Assembly: GCF_937891315.1 (NCBI RefSeq) | Contig: NZ_CALAGI010000094.1 | Coordinates: 1-64,000 of the forward strand | Source: an uncultured Amaricoccus sp. | GTDB taxonomy: Bacteria; Pseudomonadota; Alphaproteobacteria; Rhodobacterales; Rhodobacteraceae | Direction of reading: 5' to 3' | DNA length: 64,000 nucleotides | Part shown: piece after piece, positions 1-6,477 of the stretch | How positions within the stretch are numbered: the stretch's first letter is position 1 | Layout: every line of letters starts with the position of its first letter | The notes under the pieces: model-generated | The model's database searches: none | The model's input: the letters and a program-made list of their open reading frames with translations, nothing else | What the model was told of the DNA's origin: nothing | Made by a program: the position numbers and the translations under genes

Positions 1-89
1 TCGCGCTGCATGTCGATGATGACGAGCGCGGTCCGCGCGGGGTCGAACCTGATCGCACTCGGTTCCGCCGGCAGGGTGAGATCGTCCAT
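1..89 (-). CDS. Isochorismatase-family hydrolase, N-terminus only (cut by window edge)
   Basis: The reverse strand opens with ATG at 89-87 and reads about 29 codons before leaving the window. The visible end contains DPARTALVIIDMQRD, the first beta-strand and catalytic Asp motif of the isochorismatase / cysteine hydrolase fold. These enzymes hydrolyse amide or ureido bonds with an Asp-Lys-Cys triad; Lys and Cys lie outside the window. The gene diverges from an AtzH/HpxZ-like gene and a GntR regulator. That neighbourhood suits biuret, ureidoacrylate or related ureido-compound breakdown, but the substrate cannot be read from this fragment. The family call is firm; the specific function is inference. 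Confidence 0.75.
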   Translation of the reverse strand, partial: MDDLTLPAEPSAIRFDPARTALVIIDMQR

Positions 90-255
90 GCAACGCCTCC
101 GTGCTGAGTCTGGGCCAGTCCCAGGAACACCGAAGCAAATTCCGCGCCAACCGCGGGCGCGCCGCGCTGGAGTTTGAACAACCCCCTTTGATCACGGGGT
201 TTTCTCTATGCGGAGCGGGCAGGGCGCGGCGGTCAGGCATTGCCGCGAGAAAATC

Positions 256-267
256 ATTGCATACAAT
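256..267. promoter_or_regulatory. Candidate GntR/FCD operator in the divergent promoter
   Basis: ATTGCATACAAT is a near-palindrome (ATTG...CAAT arms) in the 240-bp gap between the leftward hydrolase and the rightward AtzH-like gene. It resembles the ATTGTATACAAT-type sites bound by FCD-domain GntR regulators, and a gene for such a regulator begins at 763. The rest of the gap (90-329) holds no gene that I can support. Binding is inference. Confidence 0.4.
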
Positions 268-329
268 CCTGCATGCCATTTAACCAAGTGTTGACCCTTT
301 TTTGATCGACCGCGTAAACGGAGCCCGCC

Positions 330-713
330 ATGGACATCGACCTGCCCGCCACGATCGCCGAGATTCGAACCGAGTTCGATCGCTACGAGGCGGCGCTGAT
401 CGCCAATGACATCGACGCGCTGTCGGCGTTCTTCTGGCGTGATCCGCGCGCCGTGCGCCTGTCGCCGGGCGGCGGGCTCTACGGCTTCGAGGAGATCGCG
501 GCCTTCCGCAAGGGGCGGGACGTGTCCGACGTGGCGCGCGATCTGGAACGGATCACCATCCTCGCGCTCGGCGTCGATTGCGGCGTCGCCACGGCCGAAT
601 ACCGGCGCCGGGGATCGGGCCGGCGCGGCGCGCAGAGCCAGACCTGGGCGCGTCTGCCGGAGGGCTGGCGCATCGTCGCCGCCCATGTAAGCCTCGATCC
701 GCCCGCCAGCTAG
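330..713 (+). CDS. AtzH/HpxZ-like small protein (DUF3225, NTF2-like fold)
   Basis: 127 aa, matching the length of the AtzH-like family named HpxZ in oxalurate catabolism clusters and AtzH in cyanurate/biuret clusters. The N-terminal helix (about residues 8-40, through EIRTEFDRYEAALIANDID) is followed by a WRDPRAVRL segment and a C-terminal WARLPEGWRIVAAHVS strand, typical of SnoaL/NTF2-like scaffolds. It is probably a small partner of an amidase. It diverges from an isochorismatase-type hydrolase and precedes a GntR regulator by about 50 bp, so the three look like one ureide or pyrimidine catabolic locus. Family assignment is good; pathway is inference. Confidence 0.75.
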   Translation: MDIDLPATIAEIRTEFDRYEAALIANDIDALSAFFWRDPRAVRLSPGGGLYGFEEIAAFRKGRDVSDVARDLERITILALGVDCGVATAEYRRRGSGRRGAQSQTWARLPEGWRIVAAHVSLDPPAS

Positions 714-724
714 CGTACGTACGC
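713..724. promoter_or_regulatory. Perfect 12-bp palindrome upstream of the GntR gene
   Basis: GCGTACGTACGC starts on the last base of the AtzH-like stop codon and lies 39 bp before the GntR start. A perfect palindrome in this position is a plausible autoregulatory operator. No binding evidence can be drawn from sequence alone. Confidence 0.3.
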
Positions 725-762
725 CGTCCGCGACCCCGCCAGTTCAGACAGCCCAGCGAGAG

Positions 763-1458
763 ATGATGCGCGACCTGCCGTCCCACCCGCGTCCCGCCGC
801 CATCGAGACCCGAGCCGACCGGCTGGTGCGCGCCCTGTCGGACGAGATCGTCTCCGGGCGGCTCGGTCCCGGCATCCGCCTCGATGAGCAATCGCTTGCC
901 GATCGATTCGGCTTGTCCCGCACGCCCGTGCGCGAGGCGCTGGGCCAACTCGCCGCCATCGGCCTCGCCGAGAAGCGGCCCCACCGCGGGGTGCTGGTGG
1001 CGAATTTCACCATCGAGCGCATGAGGCATATGTTCGAGCTGATGGCCGAACTCGAAGCCCTGTGCGCCCGTCTCGCCGCGCGGCGGATGATCCCGGACGC
1101 GAAGGCGCTGCTGGAGGAGGAACATATCGCCACCGAGGTCCTGGCCAGGAACGGCGATTTCGAAGGTTACGAGGCGGCGAATCGCGCCTTCCATCGCGCC
1201 ATCTACGATGGGTCCGCCAATCCCGTCCTGGTTGAAGCCACGGAGGATGCGCGCCGCCGGCTGTCGCCGTTCCGCCGGGCCCAGTTCCATCTGGAGGGTC
1301 GCATCGCGAAGAGTTTCGCGGAACATGGCGGCGTGATCGCCGCCATCCTCGCCGGCGACGAGGAGGCCGCCTATGCCCGGATGCGCGACCATCTGCTGAT
1401 CGTTCAGGACGCCTCCACCACCTTCGTCGCCGGGTCCCTGGCCGTCGGGACAAACTGA
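763..1458 (+). CDS. GntR-family transcriptional regulator, FCD (FadR) subfamily
   Basis: 231 aa. Residues about 15-80 form the winged helix-turn-helix; the segment LADRFGLSRTPVREALGQLA is the classic GntR recognition helix. Residues about 95-215 are the all-helical FCD ligand domain, with the metal-binding Asp/His pattern around NRAFHRAIYDGSANP and the later EHGGVIAAILAGDEEAA. FCD regulators usually sense a carboxylate and repress the adjoining catabolic operon. Its place beside the hydrolase and AtzH-like gene makes those the likely targets. The start is one of two tandem ATGs (763 or 766). Confidence 0.9.
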   Translation: MMRDLPSHPRPAAIETRADRLVRALSDEIVSGRLGPGIRLDEQSLADRFGLSRTPVREALGQLAAIGLAEKRPHRGVLVANFTIERMRHMFELMAELEALCARLAARRMIPDAKALLEEEHIATEVLARNGDFEGYEAANRAFHRAIYDGSANPVLVEATEDARRRLSPFRRAQFHLEGRIAKSFAEHGGVIAAILAGDEEAAYARMRDHLLIVQDASTTFVAGSLAVGTN

Positions 1459-1482
1459 ATGTCGTTCGGTGCCCAGCGGGTC

Positions 1483-1523
1483 TTGCGGAAATGTAAGTCA
1501 ACCTGATACTAAGGCGGCCTTAG
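1483..1523 (+). promoter_or_regulatory. Candidate promoter with overlapping MarR operator
   Basis: TTGCGG (1483-1488) and GATACT (1505-1510) are separated by 16 bp, a fair -35/-10 pair. The -10 runs into a perfect inverted repeat, CTAAGG (1509-1514) and CCTTAG (1518-1523) with a 3-bp centre. The MarR gene starts 21 bp further on. An operator that overlaps the -10 box and precedes marR is the standard autorepression arrangement. The inverted repeat is seen directly; the role is inference. Confidence 0.45.
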
Positions 1524-1544
1524 CAACGGTCTCCCCTGACTCTC

Positions 1545-2009
1545 ATGCCCGGCATTGATCCCGACAGCGTCAATTTCCTGCTCGCCGATCTCGCGCGCCT
1601 GTTCCGCGCCGAATTCGAGCGGCGCGTGACCGATGCGCGGCTCGGTGTCACGCCGGCCGAGGCGCGGGTACTGGCGCATGTCGCGCGCGGCGCGCCGATC
1701 CGCCAGCACCTGCTGGCCGAGAGGCTTGGTGTCGCGCAGATGAGCCTGACCGGCTTTCTCGACCGCCTCCAGGCGGCCGGGCTTGTCGAACGGGTGTCCG
1801 ACCCCGAGGATCGGCGGGCAAAGCGCGTGCGGCTGACGCCGGCGGCCGAGGCGGTGCTCGAAGGCGTGGCCGCCGCCGGAGCCGCCGTCCGCGCCCAGGC
1901 CCGCGCCGAAGTCCCGGATGCCGATTGGGAGCGGTTCCGCGCCACCGCCGCGCGGATGCGCGACACGCTCGCCGCCGCGCGCGACGGCCGGACGCGGGGC
2001 GCGGCATGA
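1545..2009 (+). CDS. MarR-family transcriptional regulator
   Basis: 154 aa. The winged helix is at about residues 45-105: LLAERLGVAQMSLTGFLDRL is the recognition helix, and RVSDPEDRRAKRVRLTPAAE is the wing with the DxRxxR signature characteristic of MarR proteins. The long flanking helices would form the dimer interface. Its stop overlaps the start of the Bcr/CflA exporter by four bases (ATGA), so the two are translationally coupled. MarR repressors commonly control an adjacent efflux gene and release DNA on binding a phenolic or drug-like ligand. Autorepression through the site at 1509-1523 is likely. Confidence 0.9.
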   Translation: MPGIDPDSVNFLLADLARLFRAEFERRVTDARLGVTPAEARVLAHVARGAPIRQHLLAERLGVAQMSLTGFLDRLQAAGLVERVSDPEDRRAKRVRLTPAAEAVLEGVAAAGAAVRAQARAEVPDADWERFRATAARMRDTLAAARDGRTRGAA

Positions 2010-3232
2010 GCGGGGACATGTCCGCTCCGGCGCGCCCGCGGATGAGCGCGCACCGGGTCAGCCTGCTCGGCGGGCTGCTGACGGCGATCGGCCCGGTGTC
2101 GATGGCGCTCTACACGCCCGCGATGACCGAGATCGCACGCGCGTTCAACACCAGCGATTCCGCGGTCAAGATGACGCTGACGCTCTATTTCGGCGGTTTC
2201 GCCTGCGCCCAGCTGATCGCGGGGCCGCTGTCGGACGCGATCGGCCGGCGGCCCGTCACCTTCCTGTTCATGGGTATCTATTGCCTCGGCGGCCTCTTCG
2301 CGCTCGGGGCGCCGAGTATCGGGGCACTGATGCTCGCACGCTTCCTGCAGGGGGTAGGCGCCTCTGCCGGCGTGGCGATCGCGCGGGCGATCGTGCGCGA
2401 TCTGTTCACCGGTGAGAGTTCCTCGCGGATCCTGAACGTGATCGGCATCGTTCTGGCGCTCGGTCCCGCCGTGGCGCCGACGATCGGCGGGCTTCTGCTC
2501 ACTTTCGCCGGCTGGCGCGCGATCTTCGTCGCCATGGCATTGCTCGGCGTGCTGGTGGTCGTGGCGAGCGCCATCTGGCTTCGCGAGACGGTGGTGCCGG
2601 ACTTGTCGCGGCTTCGGCCGCGACAAGTCGCAGCCGCCTATGGCGAGGTGCTGTCCAACCGCCGCTTCCTCGCGGCCACGGCGATCATCGCCGGCGCGGT
2701 CGGCGCGCTCTACGCGCAGGCGACGTTCCTGCCCTTCATCCTGATGAACGACGTCGGGCTCAGCCCCGCCGAGTTCGGCCTCGGCATGCTCTTCCAGTCG
2801 GGCAGCTTTCTCGCCGCCTCCCTGGTCGTGCGGTGGCTCATGGACCGCGTCGGCGCCGCCCGCCTCGTCGGGGTGGGCCTCGGGCTGATCGCGCTTGGCG
2901 CGCTCGGCGTGAGCCTCCTGCTCGTCTGGGAGCCGAGCTTTCTTCGGGTGATGGTCCCCGTCGGGATCTATGCCTGTGGCATCGCCTTCGTGATGCCGGG
3001 CGCGACCACGGCCGCGCTCGCTCCCTTCCCGCGCAACGCCGGGGCCGCCGCCTCGATGATGGGTTTCGTCCAGATGGGCTCCGGCCTCGTGGTCGGCTCG
3101 CTCGGCGCGCTGATGGGTGATCCGGTGCTGGCGATGGGCACGCTCATCCCCGCGATGGGCGCGACCGCCTGCCTCGCGCATTTCCTGCCGCGGCGCGGGA
3201 GCGCCACCATCGGCCCCCGCGCGACCTCCTGA
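2006..3232 (+). CDS. Multidrug efflux MFS transporter, Bcr/CflA type
   Basis: 408 aa, the usual length for 12-helix drug:proton antiporters. ALYTPAMTEIARAFNTSDSA and the loop GPLSDAIGRRPV after helix 2 are typical of the Bcr/CflA branch, and RFLQGVGASAGVAIARAIV is the conserved helix 4/5 region. The chosen ATG overlaps the MarR stop by four bases; an upstream in-frame ATG at 1925 would run far into marR and lacks support. It would export drugs or toxic metabolites across the inner membrane under MarR control. An unusually strong stem-loop lies inside the gene at 2600-2629, in the central cytoplasmic loop. Confidence 0.9.
   Translation: MSGDMSAPARPRMSAHRVSLLGGLLTAIGPVSMALYTPAMTEIARAFNTSDSAVKMTLTLYFGGFACAQLIAGPLSDAIGRRPVTFLFMGIYCLGGLFALGAPSIGALMLARFLQGVGASAGVAIARAIVRDLFTGESSSRILNVIGIVLALGPAVAPTIGGLLLTFAGWRAIFVAMALLGVLVVVASAIWLRETVVPDLSRLRPRQVAAAYGEVLSNRRFLAATAIIAGAVGALYAQATFLPFILMNDVGLSPAEFGLGMLFQSGSFLAASLVVRWLMDRVGAARLVGVGLGLIALGALGVSLLLVWEPSFLRVMVPVGIYACGIAFVMPGATTAALAPFPRNAGAAASMMGFVQMGSGLVVGSLGALMGDPVLAMGTLIPAMGATACLAHFLPRRGSATIGPRATS
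2600..2629 (+). other. Perfect 13-bp stem with UUCG tetraloop inside the MFS coding region
   Basis: The arm at 2600-2612 (GACTTGTCGCGGC) is perfectly complementary to 2617-2629, and the loop is TTCG closed by C-G, the most stable class of RNA tetraloop. It encodes part of the loop between helices 6 and 7 (LSRLRPRQV). In mRNA it should fold strongly and could cause pausing or protect against decay. Confidence 0.6.
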
Positions 3233-3381
3233 CAGGCGCCCGATGCCTCGCGGCGGCCGCGGCCTTCGCGCCCGAGCCGGCGAATTGCCGGAAGGCGCGG
3301 CTCTCCGATCGGGGCTGAACCGTCACCACCATGTGCGACCGGCTCCGTCGGGTCTAGAGGGGTGACCTGGCTGCGCCGGAT

Positions 3382-3441
3382 AGAGTCCTGAATTTACGCC
3401 ATATCCTGACCACCGGACGATCCCGTCCGGTTGGATATTGC
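3382..3441 (-). repeat. Dispersed intergenic repeat family 1, copy 1 (partial, inverted)
   Basis: Read on the reverse strand, this block matches the element at 13216-13320. The arms ACCGGACG (3412-3419) and CGTCCGGT (3424-3431) form a perfect 8-bp stem around a 4-nt loop. It sits between two convergent genes, the MFS exporter (ends 3232) and the aldo/keto reductase (ends 3443), so it could also work as a transcription terminator. Only about 60 bp match clearly. I see no gene in the remaining 3233-3381. Confidence 0.6.
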
Positions 3442-3442
3442 A

Positions 3443-4435
3443 CTAGCGATCCACCGTCACCATGACGGCCGGGGCGTAGCGCGCGCCTGAAACGCGGTCC
3501 GGCGTCAGGGCGGTGTCGAGCGCGCGCGTCTGCTCAGTATCAAGGCTCAGGTCCGCGGCGGCGACGTTTTCTTCGAGATAGGCGCGGCGCTTGGTGCCGG
3601 GGATCGGCACGATATCCGGCCCGCGCCCGAGCAGCCAGGCCAGGGCCACCTGACCCGGAGTCGCCCCCAGCGACTGTGCGATGTCGCGGACCACGCCGGC
3701 CGCCGCCATGTTGGCATCGTAGTTCGCGCCCTGGTAGCGCGGGTCGCCGCGGCGGAAGTCACCCTCGGGATAATCCTCGGCCCGCTTGACCCCGCCGGTC
3801 AGGAAGCCGCGCCCGAGTGGCGCGAAAGGCACGAGCCCGATGCCGAGTTCGCGCAAGGTGGGAATGATCTCGGGCTCCAGATTGCGCTCCCAGAGCGAAT
3901 ATTCGCTCTGCAGCGCCGAGACCGGATGCACGGCGTGCGCCCGCCGGATATTCGCAACCCCCGCCTCGGACAGGCCGAAGAACCGCGCCTTGCCCTCGGT
4001 GATCAACTCGGCGACGGCGCCCGCCACATCCTCGATCGGTACCGTCGGATCGACGCGATGCTGATAGAGAAGATCGACGTGATCGGTCCCGAGCCGCCGC
4101 AGCGACCCTTCGAGCGCCTCCCGGATATGCGCGGGCCGACTGTCGAGCTCTACCCCGACCTGGCGTCCGTTCTCGATGCGAAAGCCGAACTTGGTCGCGA
4201 CCACCACCTCGCTCCACCGCCCCTTCAGCGCGCGACCCAGCAACTCCTCGTTGGCGAAGGGCCCATAGACCTCGGCGGTATCGAGAAACACGCAGCCAAG
4301 CTCGATCGCCCGATGCAGCGTCGCGATCGACTCGCCCTCGTCCGCCGGCCCATAGGCCTGGCTCATCCCCATGCAGCCGAGGCCGATCTCCGACACTTCG
4401 AGCCCCTGCGAGCCCAGTTCGCGCTTGCGCGACAT
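3443..4435 (-). CDS. Aldo/keto reductase
   Basis: 330 aa, a complete TIM-barrel NADPH oxidoreductase. LGCMGMSQAYGPADE near the N-terminus, FLDTAEVYGPFANEELLG with the catalytic Asp and Tyr, VVATKFGF with the catalytic Lys, and DLLYQHRVDP with the active-site His are all present. Near the C-terminus, PIPGTKRRAYLEEN is the cofactor phosphate-binding segment. The start at 4435 is preferred over further upstream ATGs because GGGAGG sits six bases before it. It belongs to the general aldo/keto reductase branch that acts on small aldehydes and ketones; the substrate is not predictable. It is isolated from the operon downstream by about 430 bp containing a repeat. Confidence 0.9.
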   Translation of the reverse strand: MSRKRELGSQGLEVSEIGLGCMGMSQAYGPADEGESIATLHRAIELGCVFLDTAEVYGPFANEELLGRALKGRWSEVVVATKFGFRIENGRQVGVELDSRPAHIREALEGSLRRLGTDHVDLLYQHRVDPTVPIEDVAGAVAELITEGKARFFGLSEAGVANIRRAHAVHPVSALQSEYSLWERNLEPEIIPTLRELGIGLVPFAPLGRGFLTGGVKRAEDYPEGDFRRGDPRYQGANYDANMAAAGVVRDIAQSLGATPGQVALAWLLGRGPDIVPIPGTKRRAYLEENVAAADLSLDTEQTRALDTALTPDRVSGARYAPAVMVTVDR

Positions 4436-4521
4436 CGCCATCCTCCCACGCTCCGGTCCACGGACCTTAGCTCGCGCCACGCGCGCGTCCAGCCTCGCCG
4501 GCGCCTCCGTCTCGCGGCGCT

Positions 4522-4640
4522 GACCCGCGGCTCAGCCCTCCGGCGCGCCGGAAGCCCCGTGAGATCACGCCGCCCCTGGGCCCTCTTCCAGCTTCATATT
4601 GGCAGATTCCTGTCTGGCAGGACGAGGGTCCGCGCCAACG
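4522..4640 (+). repeat. Dispersed intergenic repeat family 2, copy A
   Basis: This stretch matches the reverse complement of 37778-37898 over about 120 bp with few gaps. Shared blocks include GGCTCAGCCCTCC, GCGCGCCGGAAGCC and TTCATATTGGCAGA. On the minus strand both copies can start a very short reading frame, MKLEE, but this copy stops after MKLEEGPGAA. It lies in the 568-bp gap between the aldo/keto reductase and the DUF2237 operon. No transposase or terminal inverted repeats are visible. Confidence 0.7.
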
Positions 4641-4678
4641 GACGGGGCAGTGCCGCCGCGGCTGGAGCCGGAGCGAGG

Positions 4679-4772
4679 GGAGTCCTCCGGACTCCGGCCG
4701 CGGGTTCGCGGCCAACCGGAGCGCGCGGTGCGCGCGAGTCCTTTCGACTGGCTTTCCGGCTGTTGCCGGAAA
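4679..4772. other. Run of three strong stem-loops beside repeat copy A
   Basis: Three perfect hairpins follow one another: GGAGTCC/GGACTCC at 4679-4695, GGCCGCG/CGCGGCC at 4696-4713, and TTTCCGGC/GCCGGAAA at 4753-4772. They lie in otherwise gene-free DNA 3' of the repeat. They could be a structured RNA, a transcription-termination block or a folding-prone DNA element. I found no open reading frame with coding character in 4641-4984. Confidence 0.45.
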
Positions 4773-4984
4773 ACGACTGCTCTCCAGGTTAGCAAACCTG
4801 TATGACACCTTGGCGGCGCGAGGCCGGGGCGCGGGTCGTGCCGCTCGTCACGTCCTTGACGCGGACATGCGAACGGGCGCTTCGACGCGGCACGGGCGGG
4901 TAAGGGCGAGAACGGCGAGCAAGGCGGCGGCGAGGCAGGGGAGCATGGCGTTTCCTTCCGGCTTCCCACGAAACGCCGGAAGCG

Positions 4985-5003
4985 CCGCGCGGGTTCCGCG
5001 CGG
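4985..5003 (-). terminator. Hairpin immediately after the DUF2237 stop codon
   Basis: CCGCGCGG occurs at 4985-4992 and again at 4996-5003. The octamer is self-complementary, so the two copies pair into an 8-bp GC stem around a 3-nt loop. It begins on the base next to the TGA of the minus-strand gene. There is no U-tract, so it may be a weak intrinsic terminator or a 3' stabilising structure. Confidence 0.45.
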
Positions 5004-5405
5004 TCAGTGACGCTCGTCGTCGCGGCCGGGCAGGGCGTGGTCCATCAGCGCCTCCAGGGGCACGGAGCGCAGGGTTGCCTTGTGGGTGCTGGCCAGCACG
5101 ACCTTGGGCGCGACCCCGGCGAGCCAGGCCTCCTTCCAGCGGTCGGCGCAGAGGCACCAGCGGTCGCCGGGGCGGAGGCCGGTGAAGCCGAACTCCGGCC
5201 GGGGCGTGGCGAGATCGTTGCCGCGCGCCCGGGAAAAGGCGAGGAACTCCGCGGTCACCCGGACGCAGACGGTATGCCGGCCCCGGTCCGACGGTCCGGT
5301 GTCGCAGCGGCCGTTGCGGAAGAACCCGGTGATCGGATCGTAGGCGCAGGGTTTGAGCGGCCCATCGAGGACATTGACGCTCTCGGAGATCTCGTCCTGG
5401 GTCAT
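5004..5405 (-). CDS. DUF2237 family protein
   Basis: 133 aa, full length for this family of unknown function. NVLDGPLKPCAYDPITGFFRNG and CVRVTAEFLAFSRARGNDL are its hallmark segments, followed by FTGLRPGDRWCLCADRW with two conserved Cys, and a C-terminal THKATLRSVPLEAL. The family is small, cytosolic and often found at the end of operons; no activity is established that I know of. It starts 10 bp after the AttH-like gene stops and is the last gene of the ABC/AttH operon on this strand, with a hairpin directly after it. Confidence 0.85.
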   Translation of the reverse strand: MTQDEISESVNVLDGPLKPCAYDPITGFFRNGRCDTGPSDRGRHTVCVRVTAEFLAFSRARGNDLATPRPEFGFTGLRPGDRWCLCADRWKEAWLAGVAPKVVLASTHKATLRSVPLEALMDHALPGRDDERH

Positions 5406-5415
5406 CGGAAGTCCG

Positions 5416-6477
5416 TCATTGGTATCCCGTCATTTCCAGATAGCCGCGTCCCGGGTGGCTGCCCGTGATCCGGATCGGCCCCTCCCAATAGGGAAAGAGC
5501 GTGCCCATCCAGCTTTGCGCGTTCAGGGGCGCGGTGTCCACCACGAGCCGATGATTCGGGATCTCGATATGCCAGGCCGTCGGAACGCTTCGGCCGGCGA
5601 CCTCGGTCTCGGCGCGCTGCGACAAGCTGATCTCGCCGGGGCGGAGCGGGGTCGCGGCGCCATCCGGGTCGATCCATGTGCCGACGAGGAAGGGCGGCGC
5701 CGTCCGGGCGCGCATGCGATAGAGCATCACCTTGGCGCCGTCGTCGAGATGCAGCGCGAACCAGTCCCAGCCGAGTTGATCCTCGGTCAGCGGTTGCGAG
5801 GACCATTCGCGGTCGAGCCAGGCCTCGCCGGTCACGGCGGTCGCGCGCCCGTCGAGGGTGAGGGTGCCGTCGACGCGGTAGAACGGCTGGCTGTAGTAGT
5901 AGGAGGCCTGGCCCTGCTCGGATTTGACGCTGTGGCCGCCGTCACCCTGAAGCACCGGGGGTCGGGCGGCGGTGGCGTGGAGATCATAGGCGAAATCCTC
6001 GCCACGGGCGCGGACGCGGATGTCCGCGAGCGCGTCCGACCCCGGGGTGGGCGACGCGATCATCTCCCAATCGTCGATCCAGGCGTGGAACGGGTCCAGC
6101 GTCACCCCGGCCTGCCCGACGCCGCCGCGGGCGAAGGTCTCCGCGAAGCGGTGGGTGGCGTCGCTGGTCGCCGCGGCGTGGCCCATCCAGATCGCCGTGC
6201 TGGCCCAGCCGTCGGGCTCGGCGCCCGGCGCCAGGGCGGATCGGAACAAGGTCCATTGCGCGCCGTAGTCCGCGCCGTCCGCGTCGCGCAGGTTGGCGGT
6301 GAGATACCACCATTCGACGCGGAAGCCGGGATGCGCGCCATGGTCGCGGGGGAACGCGACATGCGCCGGCGCGGTGACCGGAAGGAAGTCCGTGGCGGGG
6401 CCGCCGAGACCGGCGAAGCCCTGCGCGAAAGCCGCCGTTGGCAAGAATATGAGCGTCAGAAAAGCCCTAGCGTTCAT
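5416..6477 (-). CDS. AttH/CrtC-like lipocalin-fold secreted protein
   Basis: 353 aa. The ATG at 6477 gives a good signal peptide, MNARAFLTLIFLPTAAFAQG, with cleavage likely after AFA. The mature part contains FPRDHGAHPGFRVEWWYLTANL and later WLDREWSSQPLTEDQLGWDW, signatures of the AttH / hydroxyneurosporene synthase (carotenoid 1,2-hydratase) domain, a pair of lipocalin barrels. Such genes often follow an ABC ATPase and an FtsX-type permease, as here. The start lies 8 bp inside the permease gene, showing coupling. It probably handles a lipid or other hydrophobic molecule in the periplasm; carotenoid hydration is possible but there are no crt genes in the window. Confidence 0.85.
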   Translation of the reverse strand: MNARAFLTLIFLPTAAFAQGFAGLGGPATDFLPVTAPAHVAFPRDHGAHPGFRVEWWYLTANLRDADGADYGAQWTLFRSALAPGAEPDGWASTAIWMGHAAATSDATHRFAETFARGGVGQAGVTLDPFHAWIDDWEMIASPTPGSDALADIRVRARGEDFAYDLHATAARPPVLQGDGGHSVKSEQGQASYYYSQPFYRVDGTLTLDGRATAVTGEAWLDREWSSQPLTEDQLGWDWFALHLDDGAKVMLYRMRARTAPPFLVGTWIDPDGAATPLRPGEISLSQRAETEVAGRSVPTAWHIEIPNHRLVVDTAPLNAQSWMGTLFPYWEGPIRITGSHPGRGYLEMTGYQ

